Source: an uncultured Candidatus Saccharibacteria bacterium
Lineage (GTDB): Bacteria > Patescibacteriota > Saccharimonadia > Saccharimonadales > Saccharimonadaceae
Reading direction: 5' to 3'
Length of the DNA: 12,507 nt
NCBI GenBank assembly: GCA_937902525.1
Contig: CALEKV010000133.1
Span: 1 to 12,507, forward strand
The notes beneath the pieces are model-generated. The model did not search any database and was not told where the DNA came from. It saw only the letters and a list, made by a program, of their open reading frames with translations. This document shows positions 6,020 to 12,507 of the stretch, piece by piece. Position 1 is the first letter of the stretch; every line of letters begins with the position of its first letter. Both the position numbers and the translations under genes were made by a program.

Positions 6020-6047
6020 CAAATTAACGAAGTATACTGGGAGATAA
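5586..6047 (+). CDS. PLD-superfamily single-HKD nuclease-like protein, copy 2
   Basis: 153 residues. It is identical to copy 1 over residues 1-108, including the catalytic H101, K103 and D108, and has G115-S116 and N118 intact. It then differs at 109 (Gly), 124 (Asp) and 136 (Gly) and ends LLGFIKLTKYTGR. This shorter end looks like the native C-terminus because the next gene starts 1 nt later with its Shine-Dalgarno site inside the last codons here. AGGAGG at 5574-5579 sets the start. Expected product: a small cytoplasmic phosphodiesterase acting as a dimer. Partner genes are the overlapping 58-aa ORF and the downstream 71-aa gene. A role in DNA repair, defence or processing of transferred DNA is possible but unproven. 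Confidence 0.87.
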   Translation: MSIFNNAGDIKMFDEQSFYRAFEKDLYLARRSVIIESPFITLRRINELLPVLTKLRRKGVAVTINTRNPIEHDAEYETQALIAIEQLQGLGVKVLYTVKHHRKLAIIDGGIAWNGSLNILSQHDSCEIMWRVASEGIADQLLGFIKLTKYTGR

Positions 6048-6048
6048 T

Positions 6049-6264
6049 ATGAATAACGACTTGCCTAAAGACTATGAGATTAACGAAGCGGATATCGATA
6101 AGATGCTCAATCATCTGAAGCTTGCCCGTCCTGAAGATACAATCACGCCAGAGATGGCTATTGATAAGCTAGAAGAAATGTACGAAAATTTTCATAACCT
6201 CGCCCACACAAATCCAGAGTTACTGGAAAAGTGGTATAGCGTAATAAAAACTTCCGACGATTAA
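6049..6264 (+). CDS. Small acidic helical protein, unknown function
   Basis: 71 residues with 17 Asp/Glu against 7 Lys/Arg, and no Cys or membrane segment. It is probably two or three helices (~12-27 and ~39-66). GGGAG (6039-6043), 5 nt before the ATG, and the 1-nt gap to the PLD gene argue for co-translation with it. It is absent behind cassette copy 1. The stop codon overlaps that of the opposing XRE gene through the shared TTAA at 6261-6264. I do not recognise the family. Small acidic proteins encoded next to nucleases are sometimes inhibitors, but nothing in the sequence proves that here. Confidence 0.7.
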   Translation: MNNDLPKDYEINEADIDKMLNHLKLARPEDTITPEMAIDKLEEMYENFHNLAHTNPELLEKWYSVIKTSDD

Positions 6265-6473
6265 GACGGGATTAGATCGGACAGTTTTGTCTTGAGTGCC
6301 TTGGCGATACCGCTTAGTAAAGTATAAGAAGGATTCACCTCGCCACGCTCAATCTGCGCATAGTAATTCGGGCCAGTGCCGGCCTTTTTTGCGACAACGG
6401 CTTGTGTCAGCGAACGCTCAAGACGAATCGCTTTGATTTTATTGCCGAGTTGCTTGAGTTCTGTTTCGCTCAT
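6261..6473 (-). CDS. XRE-family (Cro/CI-like) HTH transcriptional regulator
   Basis: 70 residues, a single HTH_3 domain and nothing more. Helices 2-3 are at ~22-43 (SLTQAVVAKKAG, then NYYAQIERGEVNPSY), the standard DNA-binding core, followed by LLSGIAKALKTKLSDLI. It binds DNA as a dimer and is typical of compact regulators in mobile or accessory regions. It lies directly behind the coupling-ATPase gene on the same strand but has its own extended -10 promoter with a 7-nt gap to the ATG, so it is probably leaderless and separately expressed. Targets might be its own promoter, the T4SS operon, or the opposing cassette operon that it overlaps tail to tail. Confidence 0.9.
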   Translation of the reverse strand: MSETELKQLGNKIKAIRLERSLTQAVVAKKAGTGPNYYAQIERGEVNPSYTLLSGIAKALKTKLSDLIPS

Positions 6474-6480
6474 ATCTGTT

Positions 6481-6489
6481 ATTATATCA
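6481..6489 (-). promoter_or_regulatory. Extended -10 promoter of the XRE gene, overlapping a stop codon
   Basis: On the minus strand the sequence is TGA-TATAAT, a perfect -10 hexamer preceded by a TGn element, 7 nt before the ATG at 6473. The TGn bases are the TGA stop codon of the upstream coupling-ATPase gene. No good -35 is needed or seen. Transcription should start at or next to the ATG. Confidence 0.75.
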
Positions 6490-9114
6490 CTTCATGCTTT
6501 TGTCATCTTCAGGGTTTTTAGCTCTTGCTGCGGTCTTGGGATTTGTTGCCTGCCGTTTAACCGGCTTGGCTGTGTTGGTCTTTTTGCTATTAGTTGGCGC
6601 TGGGGGTGTATTCTTGAAAGGCTCTTCGGGAAGCGGATCGTTGCCGTAGGTGGCGCGCGACAAACGCTTGACCTCGTCGGCGGTCGACTCATCACCATCG
6701 CTTGACAGTACAATAGTTTGGCCAGAAAGGGGCTCTTGCGATTTAGTTGACGCGAACCTGGCGTAGAAATTGAATGGCGGCTGATTGGAGATCTCACCCT
6801 CTTCAATGTAAGGTGCAAACAGCGGTAATAGTAGTTTTTCATCAGATGGGTTACCAGTTCTAAAGCAAATCACCGTGCCGACATTGGCGAGAATAATCTG
6901 AACCATTTGCTGATCTTTTTGCTGTGAAGTCGACTGTTCGGCCATCATCAGATAAAGCCGATATTTCCTTGATTCACTTAGCATCTGCACAAATGATTGC
7001 GTGGCGAAGTTTTGAAATTCGTCGACGTATAAGTAAAACGGTCGACGGTTTGCTTGCTTCATACGCGCCCGTCTTAGACTGGCGAGCTGCAGCTTGGCGA
7101 GGACAGTGATACCAAACAGTTCTGAGGTATCTTCGCCGATTAAGCCTTTTGAAAAGTTACAGATCAATATCTTACCCTCATCAAGAATCTCGTCGAAGTC
7201 GATAGTAGATTTTGGTTGTTCGAGAACCCGTTTTGCACTTGCAGAGAAAAGAAATCGGCCAATTTTTGCGGTTATTCCGGCCGCCATTTTAACTTTCTGC
7301 ATCTCACCAGCTTTACCCATCTCGTGCTTCCAGAAGTTAACGAGGTTCTTATCCTTAAGTTTGGCGATTATTCCCGATCGGTAAGTCGGGTCGTTTAGTA
7401 AGTCAAAGATGGTAAATATGGTCGCATCTTTAATCGTGAGTGCTGTTTGAACCGCATTACGCAGAACATACTCTATACGGTGTCCGCCGGTGTCTTCTTC
7501 TGAGAATACTTTTCTGAAGACAGATATGATGGATTCGGTAACGGCGTCTTTTTCGCGTAATAGGTCATCGTCCGACAACCCTTCGGGTAGCTCCAAAAGG
7601 TTCATTCCAATTGGTCTCGTGATATCGTCAGGGTTGAAGTAGATAACATCTTTCATGCGCTCTTTTGGCATATGCCTAAAGAGTGTCTCTGCCATATCGC
7701 CGTGAGGGTCAACAATCGCAACGCCCTTGCCGTTTTCGATATCTTGCAAGATAGAATATTGGAGCAAAGTGGTTTTTCCGTTTCCGGTGCCTCCGATAAT
7801 AAACACGTGACGCTCGCGCTCTTGCTCCGTAAGACCGATAGGTGTGACGATGCCATGATGATTGTTTTCTCCAAGAACAACATCTAGATGGTGGTTTTGT
7901 TTTAGTGAAATTGGAGCGGGGAGAGTACGACTAAGCGACGTGACAAGATTGTCGGTTTGACTGATGCTGCTTGGCGGAAAATGGAATAAACTCGCCAGTT
8001 CTGTCGATGCCAAAATGGTCGATGACCGACGCAATAATGACGGTAGGCGTTTATCAGCAATCTTAAGTCGATGAGAACTAATGAATGGCAAAGAAAGCTT
8101 AGCCTTCAGGGATTGATATGGCGGCACACTGTAGCCATCGAGGGCAGATTTAAAAGTTGCAATATGTTCAGCCGCATCGGGGCTAGTAACCAGGATTCGT
8201 AGATTGACTCGAAATAGTGGATGAGTCACTTTTCGGTGCATTGTTTCCATCAGCTCGAGTTCAAAGGCGCTCAAAGTTCGAGCGGGCCGATCGGATTTCG
8301 TGACGTGTGCTTGTTGCTGGGCGTAACGTGCTTTCGATGCGCTCATATTTTTGTAGCCATAGGTTGTGCCCATATAGACTTCGCTCGTCATATCTACCGC
8401 CCCCATCGCCGCCTTGCCAAAGAGGTTACCTACCCGACCTAGTATCGAGAACTGCTTACTCCCCACTTGCTGCAAGATATTTTCGTTACCGAGTATGCGA
8501 TGTGACAAAATAGCAGCTTCACGCAGTTTGACAGGTACAGCGACAAGCTGTAGGGTAATTTCCTCGTCATCAACTAGTTTCGTCATCGCTCCTGTCAGAT
8601 ACGATAACGGGTCGTGCTGTTCAATAACCGATGTTAACGTCAGCGGGAGTACGTAGTGACCAGTTTCTTTAAACTCGATTACGCGATCTGCCCGACCGGG
8701 TTGATGATCAATTTTCTTAACTTTCGAATTTGGTACATACGAAGCAATAACCTTTTCGAAGAAGCTCGCCTGTGCGCTCTCTACTTGGACGAGGAATCGT
8801 ATGCCACCCCTTCGGGTTGATACGATTTCAAAGCTACTAACTGGCGCTCGACCCAGTAGTTTATCCCGAAACTTACGAGCACTACGCAGGCCATGGATAA
8901 CAGAAAACAATTGCTCCGTTGCTTCAGGTGTTTTTGCTATAGTGGCTGGTGGTGTAATCTCCAGCCATACCGTATCTCGTTGTAGCAAATGTCGGCGCCA
9001 TAGGAGAGCGTGAATAATGACTATGACGAACCACGCAGCAAGCGCTAAAACTAGGGCGGTGACAACTAATTGCCAGTTGGCAACGATGAATTCGAGATAG
9101 GCTGTGGGATCCAT
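6487..9114 (-). CDS. T4SS coupling-type ATPase (HerA/VirD4/TraG-like), membrane-anchored
   Basis: 875 residues. One N-terminal membrane segment (~14-38) is followed by a ~390-residue cytoplasmic region with no motif I can name; it may be a docking or regulatory domain. The RecA-like ATPase core has Walker A GGTGNGKT (441-448), the strand-loop VAIVDPHGD (465-473), Walker B YLYVDEFQ (694-701), and an arginine-containing FRTGNPSDE (751-759) after the QQ-rich sensor region. The C-terminal ~75 residues are Pro/Lys/Thr-rich and look disordered. It probably binds substrate (DNA or protein) and delivers it to the secretion channel, using ATP at the inner membrane. AGGAG, 7 nt before the ATG at 9114, sets the start, which overlaps the end of the CHAP gene by 49 nt. 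Annotation pipelines may call it a TraM-recognition or DUF87 protein. Confidence 0.9.
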   Translation of the reverse strand: MDPTAYLEFIVANWQLVVTALVLALAAWFVIVIIHALLWRRHLLQRDTVWLEITPPATIAKTPEATEQLFSVIHGLRSARKFRDKLLGRAPVSSFEIVSTRRGGIRFLVQVESAQASFFEKVIASYVPNSKVKKIDHQPGRADRVIEFKETGHYVLPLTLTSVIEQHDPLSYLTGAMTKLVDDEEITLQLVAVPVKLREAAILSHRILGNENILQQVGSKQFSILGRVGNLFGKAAMGAVDMTSEVYMGTTYGYKNMSASKARYAQQQAHVTKSDRPARTLSAFELELMETMHRKVTHPLFRVNLRILVTSPDAAEHIATFKSALDGYSVPPYQSLKAKLSLPFISSHRLKIADKRLPSLLRRSSTILASTELASLFHFPPSSISQTDNLVTSLSRTLPAPISLKQNHHLDVVLGENNHHGIVTPIGLTEQERERHVFIIGGTGNGKTTLLQYSILQDIENGKGVAIVDPHGDMAETLFRHMPKERMKDVIYFNPDDITRPIGMNLLELPEGLSDDDLLREKDAVTESIISVFRKVFSEEDTGGHRIEYVLRNAVQTALTIKDATIFTIFDLLNDPTYRSGIIAKLKDKNLVNFWKHEMGKAGEMQKVKMAAGITAKIGRFLFSASAKRVLEQPKSTIDFDEILDEGKILICNFSKGLIGEDTSELFGITVLAKLQLASLRRARMKQANRRPFYLYVDEFQNFATQSFVQMLSESRKYRLYLMMAEQSTSQQKDQQMVQIILANVGTVICFRTGNPSDEKLLLPLFAPYIEEGEISNQPPFNFYARFASTKSQEPLSGQTIVLSSDGDESTADEVKRLSRATYGNDPLPEEPFKNTPPAPTNSKKTNTAKPVKRQATNPKTAARAKNPEDDKSMK

Positions 9115-9665
9115 ATTGGCGCTCCTTTCTTGTCGTGGATAAACGTGTAGTAAGCGGCTGACTCTTTTGTGAAGGTACGTTGCGATACAACGTTCAAGCC
9201 TTGCGCATTCATTTCAGAGATTGTCCATTCGCCCGTAAGTGGATCAACTTTTATGACGTAGGCGACATGCCCCCATGTGCCTTCGTCCGTCTGGAAAACC
9301 GCACCAACAGCCGGTGTGTGGTTTACGACGTAGTCCTCACTGCGCGCCGAATCATCCCAGGTATTAGCGTTGCCCCACCATTTACCTACCGGGTTACCGG
9401 CCCATACCCTCATGGCGTACGCCCAGTAGGTGCAGTTACCCCATACGTAGGTATTATCTTGCACCATGGTTCCCATGTAGAACCCTTTCGATTCAGCAGC
9501 TTTCGCGTTTGGCGAACTTGCCAAAAAACTGAGCGCACTCGTCCCCAACGACATTACGGCCATAAACGGTAACGAGAGCATAACAACAAGCGTTGCTAGT
9601 ACGACAGTTAGTAGTTTTTTGCCACTATACGTCGCTGCACTAAAGCCGACTACGCCGGGGTTCAC
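9066..9665 (-). CDS. CHAP-domain peptidoglycan hydrolase, membrane-anchored (VirB1-like role)
   Basis: 199 residues. Residues ~16-50 form a signal-anchor or signal peptide (KKLLTVVLATLVVML, then a small-residue stretch to NAKAAES, a plausible cleavage zone). The CHAP domain follows, with catalytic C78 (VWGNCTYWAY), H133 (WGHVAYVI) and E151/N153 (SEMNAQG). It cleaves peptidoglycan amide bonds outside the membrane, presumably opening the wall for the secretion apparatus encoded around it; a CHAP enzyme in place of a lytic transglycosylase is usual in T4SS of Gram-positive-type envelopes. The start is GTG at 9665, in a 4-nt GTGA overlap with the VirB4 stop; only a weak GGCGGA-like site is present, so translational coupling is likely. 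Starting at an internal ATG would remove half the membrane segment. Confidence 0.88.
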   Translation of the reverse strand: MNPGVVGFSAATYSGKKLLTVVLATLVVMLSLPFMAVMSLGTSALSFLASSPNAKAAESKGFYMGTMVQDNTYVWGNCTYWAYAMRVWAGNPVGKWWGNANTWDDSARSEDYVVNHTPAVGAVFQTDEGTWGHVAYVIKVDPLTGEWTISEMNAQGLNVVSQRTFTKESAAYYTFIHDKKGAPIWIPQPISNSSLPTGN

Positions 9666-11410
9666 GAATATAGTTCCGCCGGATTAGTCGTGATGAGCGG
9701 GTGTTCTTTTTCTGATGCGACAACTTTGACGGCAACATGGTTTTGGTCGGCTATGATGAGTGCGTCACCACGCTCACAGGTCAGTAGGAAGCCCTGTTCG
9801 TACTCACTCAAGTTGAACTCTGAAACCACGTTTTTTATAGTCGTGGTGTCTTGTCGCATAAGGATACGGAGCGCACTTTGGGAAGCGATCGCTCGGCCGT
9901 AGTCGCTACGCAAAAAGTCATTGGCTTGCTGGGAGATGATAGATACGCCGAGGTAATACTTACGAGCCCGACGGACGAGTCCGGCAACAAAGCGGGCGGA
10001 TTCTTCATGCTCAAGTAGCATCCAACCCTCATCGATGATTAGCAGGCGCTTTTCTGGCTTAGCCATCACCTGATTTTTCACGAAGTTACTGATGATGAGC
10101 ATCATAATCTGCCGCAGGCTTTCTGGCAGGTCTTTGATGTCAAAGATAACGAGTCGGTTATCTAGCTTAATATTCGTCTGGGCATTAAACACATCGGCAA
10201 GTGAACCGGAAATATACTTTTCCAGCCGTTCGCACAGCTTTAGCTGTCCTAGCGTTTGCAGTTCGGCGTAGAGGTCTTCAAGTAGCGGTTGTTGGCTCTT
10301 AGCCTTTTTGTATATATTCAGGATTGCTTTATCTACGGCTGCTTTCTCGCGCGATGATAGCCCTTCAGCCATTAGACCGATTACTTCAGTCAGGTCTTGG
10401 GCATGTTCTGACAGATCACTGATCTTATGGAAGGTTGTCGCGAGGTCAAACGGATTGATCTTCTGCTTGCTCTTAGCGGATAGCTTAATGTACGTGCCAT
10501 TAACCGATTCAGTTAAGCGCTTGTACTCCCGCTCTGGGTCGATTACGATTACTTTCGTACCCTGCATGAGCTGCCGAAGAATTTCAACTTTTGTGGTGTA
10601 GCTTTTACCCGAACCGGACTGAGCAAACACAATACTGTTGGCGTTATGCAGACTAAAGCGATCTAGGATAACCAGTGAGTTATTGGATTTGTTGACACCG
10701 TACAGTATGCCGGATTCTTGGACTAACTCAGATGACATGAATGGAAATGTCAGTGCCGCCGATGAACTATCCAAGTTACGCTTTTGCCCTAACTGATCTT
10801 CACCACGCGGCAGGATTGATTGCAGCGCCTCAAGCTGTTGGTAGCGCGCAACCTTTGAGTAGAATAAACGGGCGGAGAGCGTTGCTTCAAGTAGCTTAGT
10901 TGTTTTGTTAAGTTCCTCAAGCGTTTCTGCACGCACACAGACATAAATTGACATCTGAAATAGCTTTTCTTGCCCACGTTGAATCTTATCTCGCAGATCG
11001 ATGGCAGACTCAAGCGGATCAGTAATCTCTGAGCCAACAATCTTACCGGCACGCATCATGGCGCGTTTGGTTGATTCAAGCTCGGTAATTTTGCGGTGGA
11101 GCTTAGGCAGTGCCGATAAGGCACTCACCTCATGCAAGTGGTAGCTAATATCCGTATCATGATTGAAATTAATCAGACTATCCATCCAGCCAGAGTTGGC
11201 TACAAACGGATACCCAGAAATATAGAGTGTACGCATATAGATACCATCAATGCATAGGTGGTCGACGTTCTCTTCTAGTCCTGCATATGATAGCGCGTCA
11301 ATGGCGTCTTGCTCGCCAAACGTCAGGTTCAATTCTTTTTGCTTATCGATTCGAGCTTGTTGGTGCTTTTTGATTGGTGTCAGTAGCGGCTCGAGTAATT
11401 TATCGCGCAT
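9662..11410 (-). CDS. virB4: VirB4-family T4SS ATPase, catalytic part
   Basis: 582 residues. Residues ~1-240 match the middle of VirB4 proteins (MRTLYISGYPF, then the Trp-containing LINF segment). The ATPase domain begins near 245: Walker A QSGSGKSY (264-271), VIVIDPEREY (287-296), Walker B LLIIDEGWMLL (456-466), then GVSIISQQ (488-495) and a conserved RQDTTT (519-524). This is the motor that energises pilus or channel assembly and substrate transfer at the inner membrane. The usual VirB4 N-terminal region (~200 residues) is missing and corresponds to the preceding gene, which overlaps by 11 nt; VirB4 is therefore encoded as two chains. AGGAG, 6 nt before the ATG, supports the start. Confidence 0.93.
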   Translation of the reverse strand: MRDKLLEPLLTPIKKHQQARIDKQKELNLTFGEQDAIDALSYAGLEENVDHLCIDGIYMRTLYISGYPFVANSGWMDSLINFNHDTDISYHLHEVSALSALPKLHRKITELESTKRAMMRAGKIVGSEITDPLESAIDLRDKIQRGQEKLFQMSIYVCVRAETLEELNKTTKLLEATLSARLFYSKVARYQQLEALQSILPRGEDQLGQKRNLDSSSAALTFPFMSSELVQESGILYGVNKSNNSLVILDRFSLHNANSIVFAQSGSGKSYTTKVEILRQLMQGTKVIVIDPEREYKRLTESVNGTYIKLSAKSKQKINPFDLATTFHKISDLSEHAQDLTEVIGLMAEGLSSREKAAVDKAILNIYKKAKSQQPLLEDLYAELQTLGQLKLCERLEKYISGSLADVFNAQTNIKLDNRLVIFDIKDLPESLRQIMMLIISNFVKNQVMAKPEKRLLIIDEGWMLLEHEESARFVAGLVRRARKYYLGVSIISQQANDFLRSDYGRAIASQSALRILMRQDTTTIKNVVSEFNLSEYEQGFLLTCERGDALIIADQNHVAVKVVASEKEHPLITTNPAELYS

Positions 11411-12038
11411 TGCCGTCTCCTCTCTCGACTAAGGCAGTATGAATCAGCTGGAGGGCTTGTTCAGTTAGTGGCTGTATCTTCGCTTGCGTTGGGCTATAGA
11501 AGCTATAGAACAAGTCAAGCACTTCGAGGCTAGATAACTGACTACTGTGCATACCGAGTCTAGTCATGCCCTTGGCAACGATATCTAGCTTGAGGTTCAG
11601 TTGTTCGCGGATTAGTTCAAAATCGGCTTTCCCGACTGGTTTATATGGCACGATAATGTAAAACCGACGCGTCAATATCTTATTCGAAGTGATAAGCGAG
11701 CGGATGAATTCGTCATAGTTCTGTAGTTGCGCCCGATAGATTTCTTCAGTTTCATCGTTCAGTCGTTCGCCTAAGTCTTCGAGGTATTTATCCATGTCAA
11801 TTTCGCGGGTCCGAACGAGGATTTGCAAGCTAGAGCCAACCGAGTTCAAAAAGCTTTCATAGATGTCAATGATTGCGTCTTGCTCTTCTTCACTGCGCAG
11901 TTCAAAGTTGAGTGATGACACTTCAAGCACGGCGCGATATTCTTTACCTGGAAGCTGCAATACTCCATCGCGAACGCTCTTGATTGCAATTTGGTGACGC
12001 GCGCTGGTTTTACTCTTCGACTTCTGTAAGACGAACAT
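11400..12038 (-). CDS. TraC/VirB4 N-terminal-like protein (split VirB4, first part)
   Basis: 212 residues from the ATG at 12038; an upstream ATG at 12065 would add 9 codons but lacks a ribosome site, whereas AGGAGG lies 5 nt before 12038. The region VLQLPGKEYRAVLEVSSLNF followed by EEEQDAIIDIYESFLNS and LQILVRTREID is the pattern of the N-terminal domain of TraC/VirB4 ATPases in CPR and Gram-positive conjugation systems. There is no Walker motif and no membrane segment. It is expected to dock onto the ATPase subunit encoded next and to link it to membrane components such as PrgI. The 5' end overlaps the PrgI gene by 29 nt and the 3' end overlaps virB4 by 11 nt, ensuring balanced synthesis. 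Confidence 0.82.
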   Translation of the reverse strand: MFVLQKSKSKTSARHQIAIKSVRDGVLQLPGKEYRAVLEVSSLNFELRSEEEQDAIIDIYESFLNSVGSSLQILVRTREIDMDKYLEDLGERLNDETEEIYRAQLQNYDEFIRSLITSNKILTRRFYIIVPYKPVGKADFELIREQLNLKLDIVAKGMTRLGMHSSQLSSLEVLDLFYSFYSPTQAKIQPLTEQALQLIHTALVERGDGNAR

Positions 12039-12507
12039 GTAACCCTCCTTTCTTGGTGGTTTCAAACTGGAGTCTGGCGGCTGGGTTCTCGATGGTAGCT
12101 AAAATACGAGCTGCCTCCATAGCGTCGAGTTTTGGTAGCGCTACTCGCTTCCGATCTTTGGTCTTCGCCTTCTTGGTGGCTTTTGCTTCGCGCACTAGGC
12201 TATAGTTCTCGCGTAGTGCTGTCGTGTTTTTGTTGAACAGGTAGTAGCGCGGGCGGATATTGTAGCGGATTATCGTAACCAGCCAGTTGGCAATAATCTT
12301 GCCTTTGATTCGGATAGCTAGGACAGCACAGACGAAAGTGACAACCGCCATCGTGATGTATTTGTATGGCGCATTCCCCATAATTGGTGGCAGAATCGCG
12401 TACAATCCGGCACTGACAAAGATCGGTACGATTAACAGCAGAACTTGTGAAAAGCCCATCGATCCGATAATTCGGTCCTCGACGGTTGTTACTTGAGCTG
12501 GAACAAC
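12010..12507 (-). CDS. PrgI-family T4SS membrane protein, 5'-partial
   Basis: The frame is open to the right edge: codons before the ATG at 12459 read VVPAQVTTVEDRIIGS, the typical start region of PrgI proteins (a VP...DRI-IG pattern). The gene therefore begins outside the window and the ATG at 12459 is internal. At least 165 residues are encoded. Two membrane segments lie near 20-38 and 49-66 of the visible part, followed by a short amphipathic stretch (WLVTIIRYNIRPRYYLF) and a Lys/Arg-rich cytoplasmic tail. PrgI proteins are the small VirB3-like partners that anchor VirB4 at the membrane in Gram-positive-type T4SS, and the position immediately upstream of the split VirB4 fits this. Confidence 0.88.
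   Translation of the reverse strand, partial: VVPAQVTTVEDRIIGSMGFSQVLLLIVPIFVSAGLYAILPPIMGNAPYKYITMAVVTFVCAVLAIRIKGKIIANWLVTIIRYNIRPRYYLFNKNTTALRENYSLVREAKATKKAKTKDRKRVALPKLDAMEAARILATIENPAARLQFETTKKGGLHVRLTEVEE

Noticed and set aside
718..6047. Insertion sequence or integron cassettes
   Set aside because: No transposase or integrase is encoded, no terminal inverted repeats bound the units, and no attC-like site was seen at the right ends.
1..12507. CRISPR array
   Set aside because: No series of short regularly spaced repeats is present; the only large repeats are the three cassette copies.
1..12507. Alternative genetic code with TGA as glycine
   Set aside because: TGA ends the PspC, VirB4 and coupling-ATPase genes at sensible places, and none is needed inside a gene.

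Overview
The window looks like part of a Saccharibacteria (TM7) or related Candidate Phyla Radiation genome. The basis is family and context recognition: a PrgI / split VirB4 / CHAP hydrolase / coupling-ATPase cluster, a PadR-PspC pair, and an ATP-binding DUF4143 protein. No rRNA or other marker gene is present to prove it. TGA ends several well-supported genes (3520-3522, 6487-6489, 9662-9664), so the code is the ordinary bacterial one and not the TGA-glycine code of Gracilibacteria/Absconditabacteria. Bases 1-47 are not genomic: they are the 3' 47 bases of the Illumina P5/TruSeq universal adapter, so this end is a sequencing or assembly artefact.

Left part (48-6473): a patchwork of small transcription units. 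An HD-domain hydrolase (minus strand) is cut off by the adapter. Next comes cassette copy 1 (718-1312): a tRNA-tail-like start, a 58-aa ORF, and a single-HKD PLD-family nuclease-like gene that overlaps the ORF by 17 nt. A PadR regulator and a membrane protein (PspC domain plus beta-rich C-terminus) form a leaderless two-gene operon. A decayed third cassette copy (3694-3857) follows, then a minus-strand AAA/DUF4143 ATPase. Cassette copy 2 (5425-6019) has an extra 71-aa acidic gene behind it, and this meets a small XRE-type regulator tail to tail.

Cassette copies 1 and 2 are identical over 486 bp, then 12 bases differ in the last ~107 bp of homology. Each is preceded by a different terminator-like hairpin that would suit a tRNA gene read on the minus strand.

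Right part (6487-12507): one minus-strand operon whose genes all overlap. In transcription order it encodes a PrgI-like membrane protein (5' end outside the window), a TraC/VirB4 N-terminal-like protein, the VirB4 ATPase proper, a membrane-anchored CHAP peptidoglycan hydrolase, and a membrane-anchored HerA/VirD4-like coupling ATPase. Together these would be the energising, wall-opening and substrate-coupling parts of a type IV secretion-like machine. The start of the operon lies beyond position 12507.

Two initiation styles are visible. Genes that open a transcription unit (HD, PadR, AAA, XRE) have a -10 box 6-8 nt before the start codon and no Shine-Dalgarno site, so they look leaderless. Most genes inside operons have a good Shine-Dalgarno site; the CHAP gene, with a GTG start and only a weak site, is the exception.
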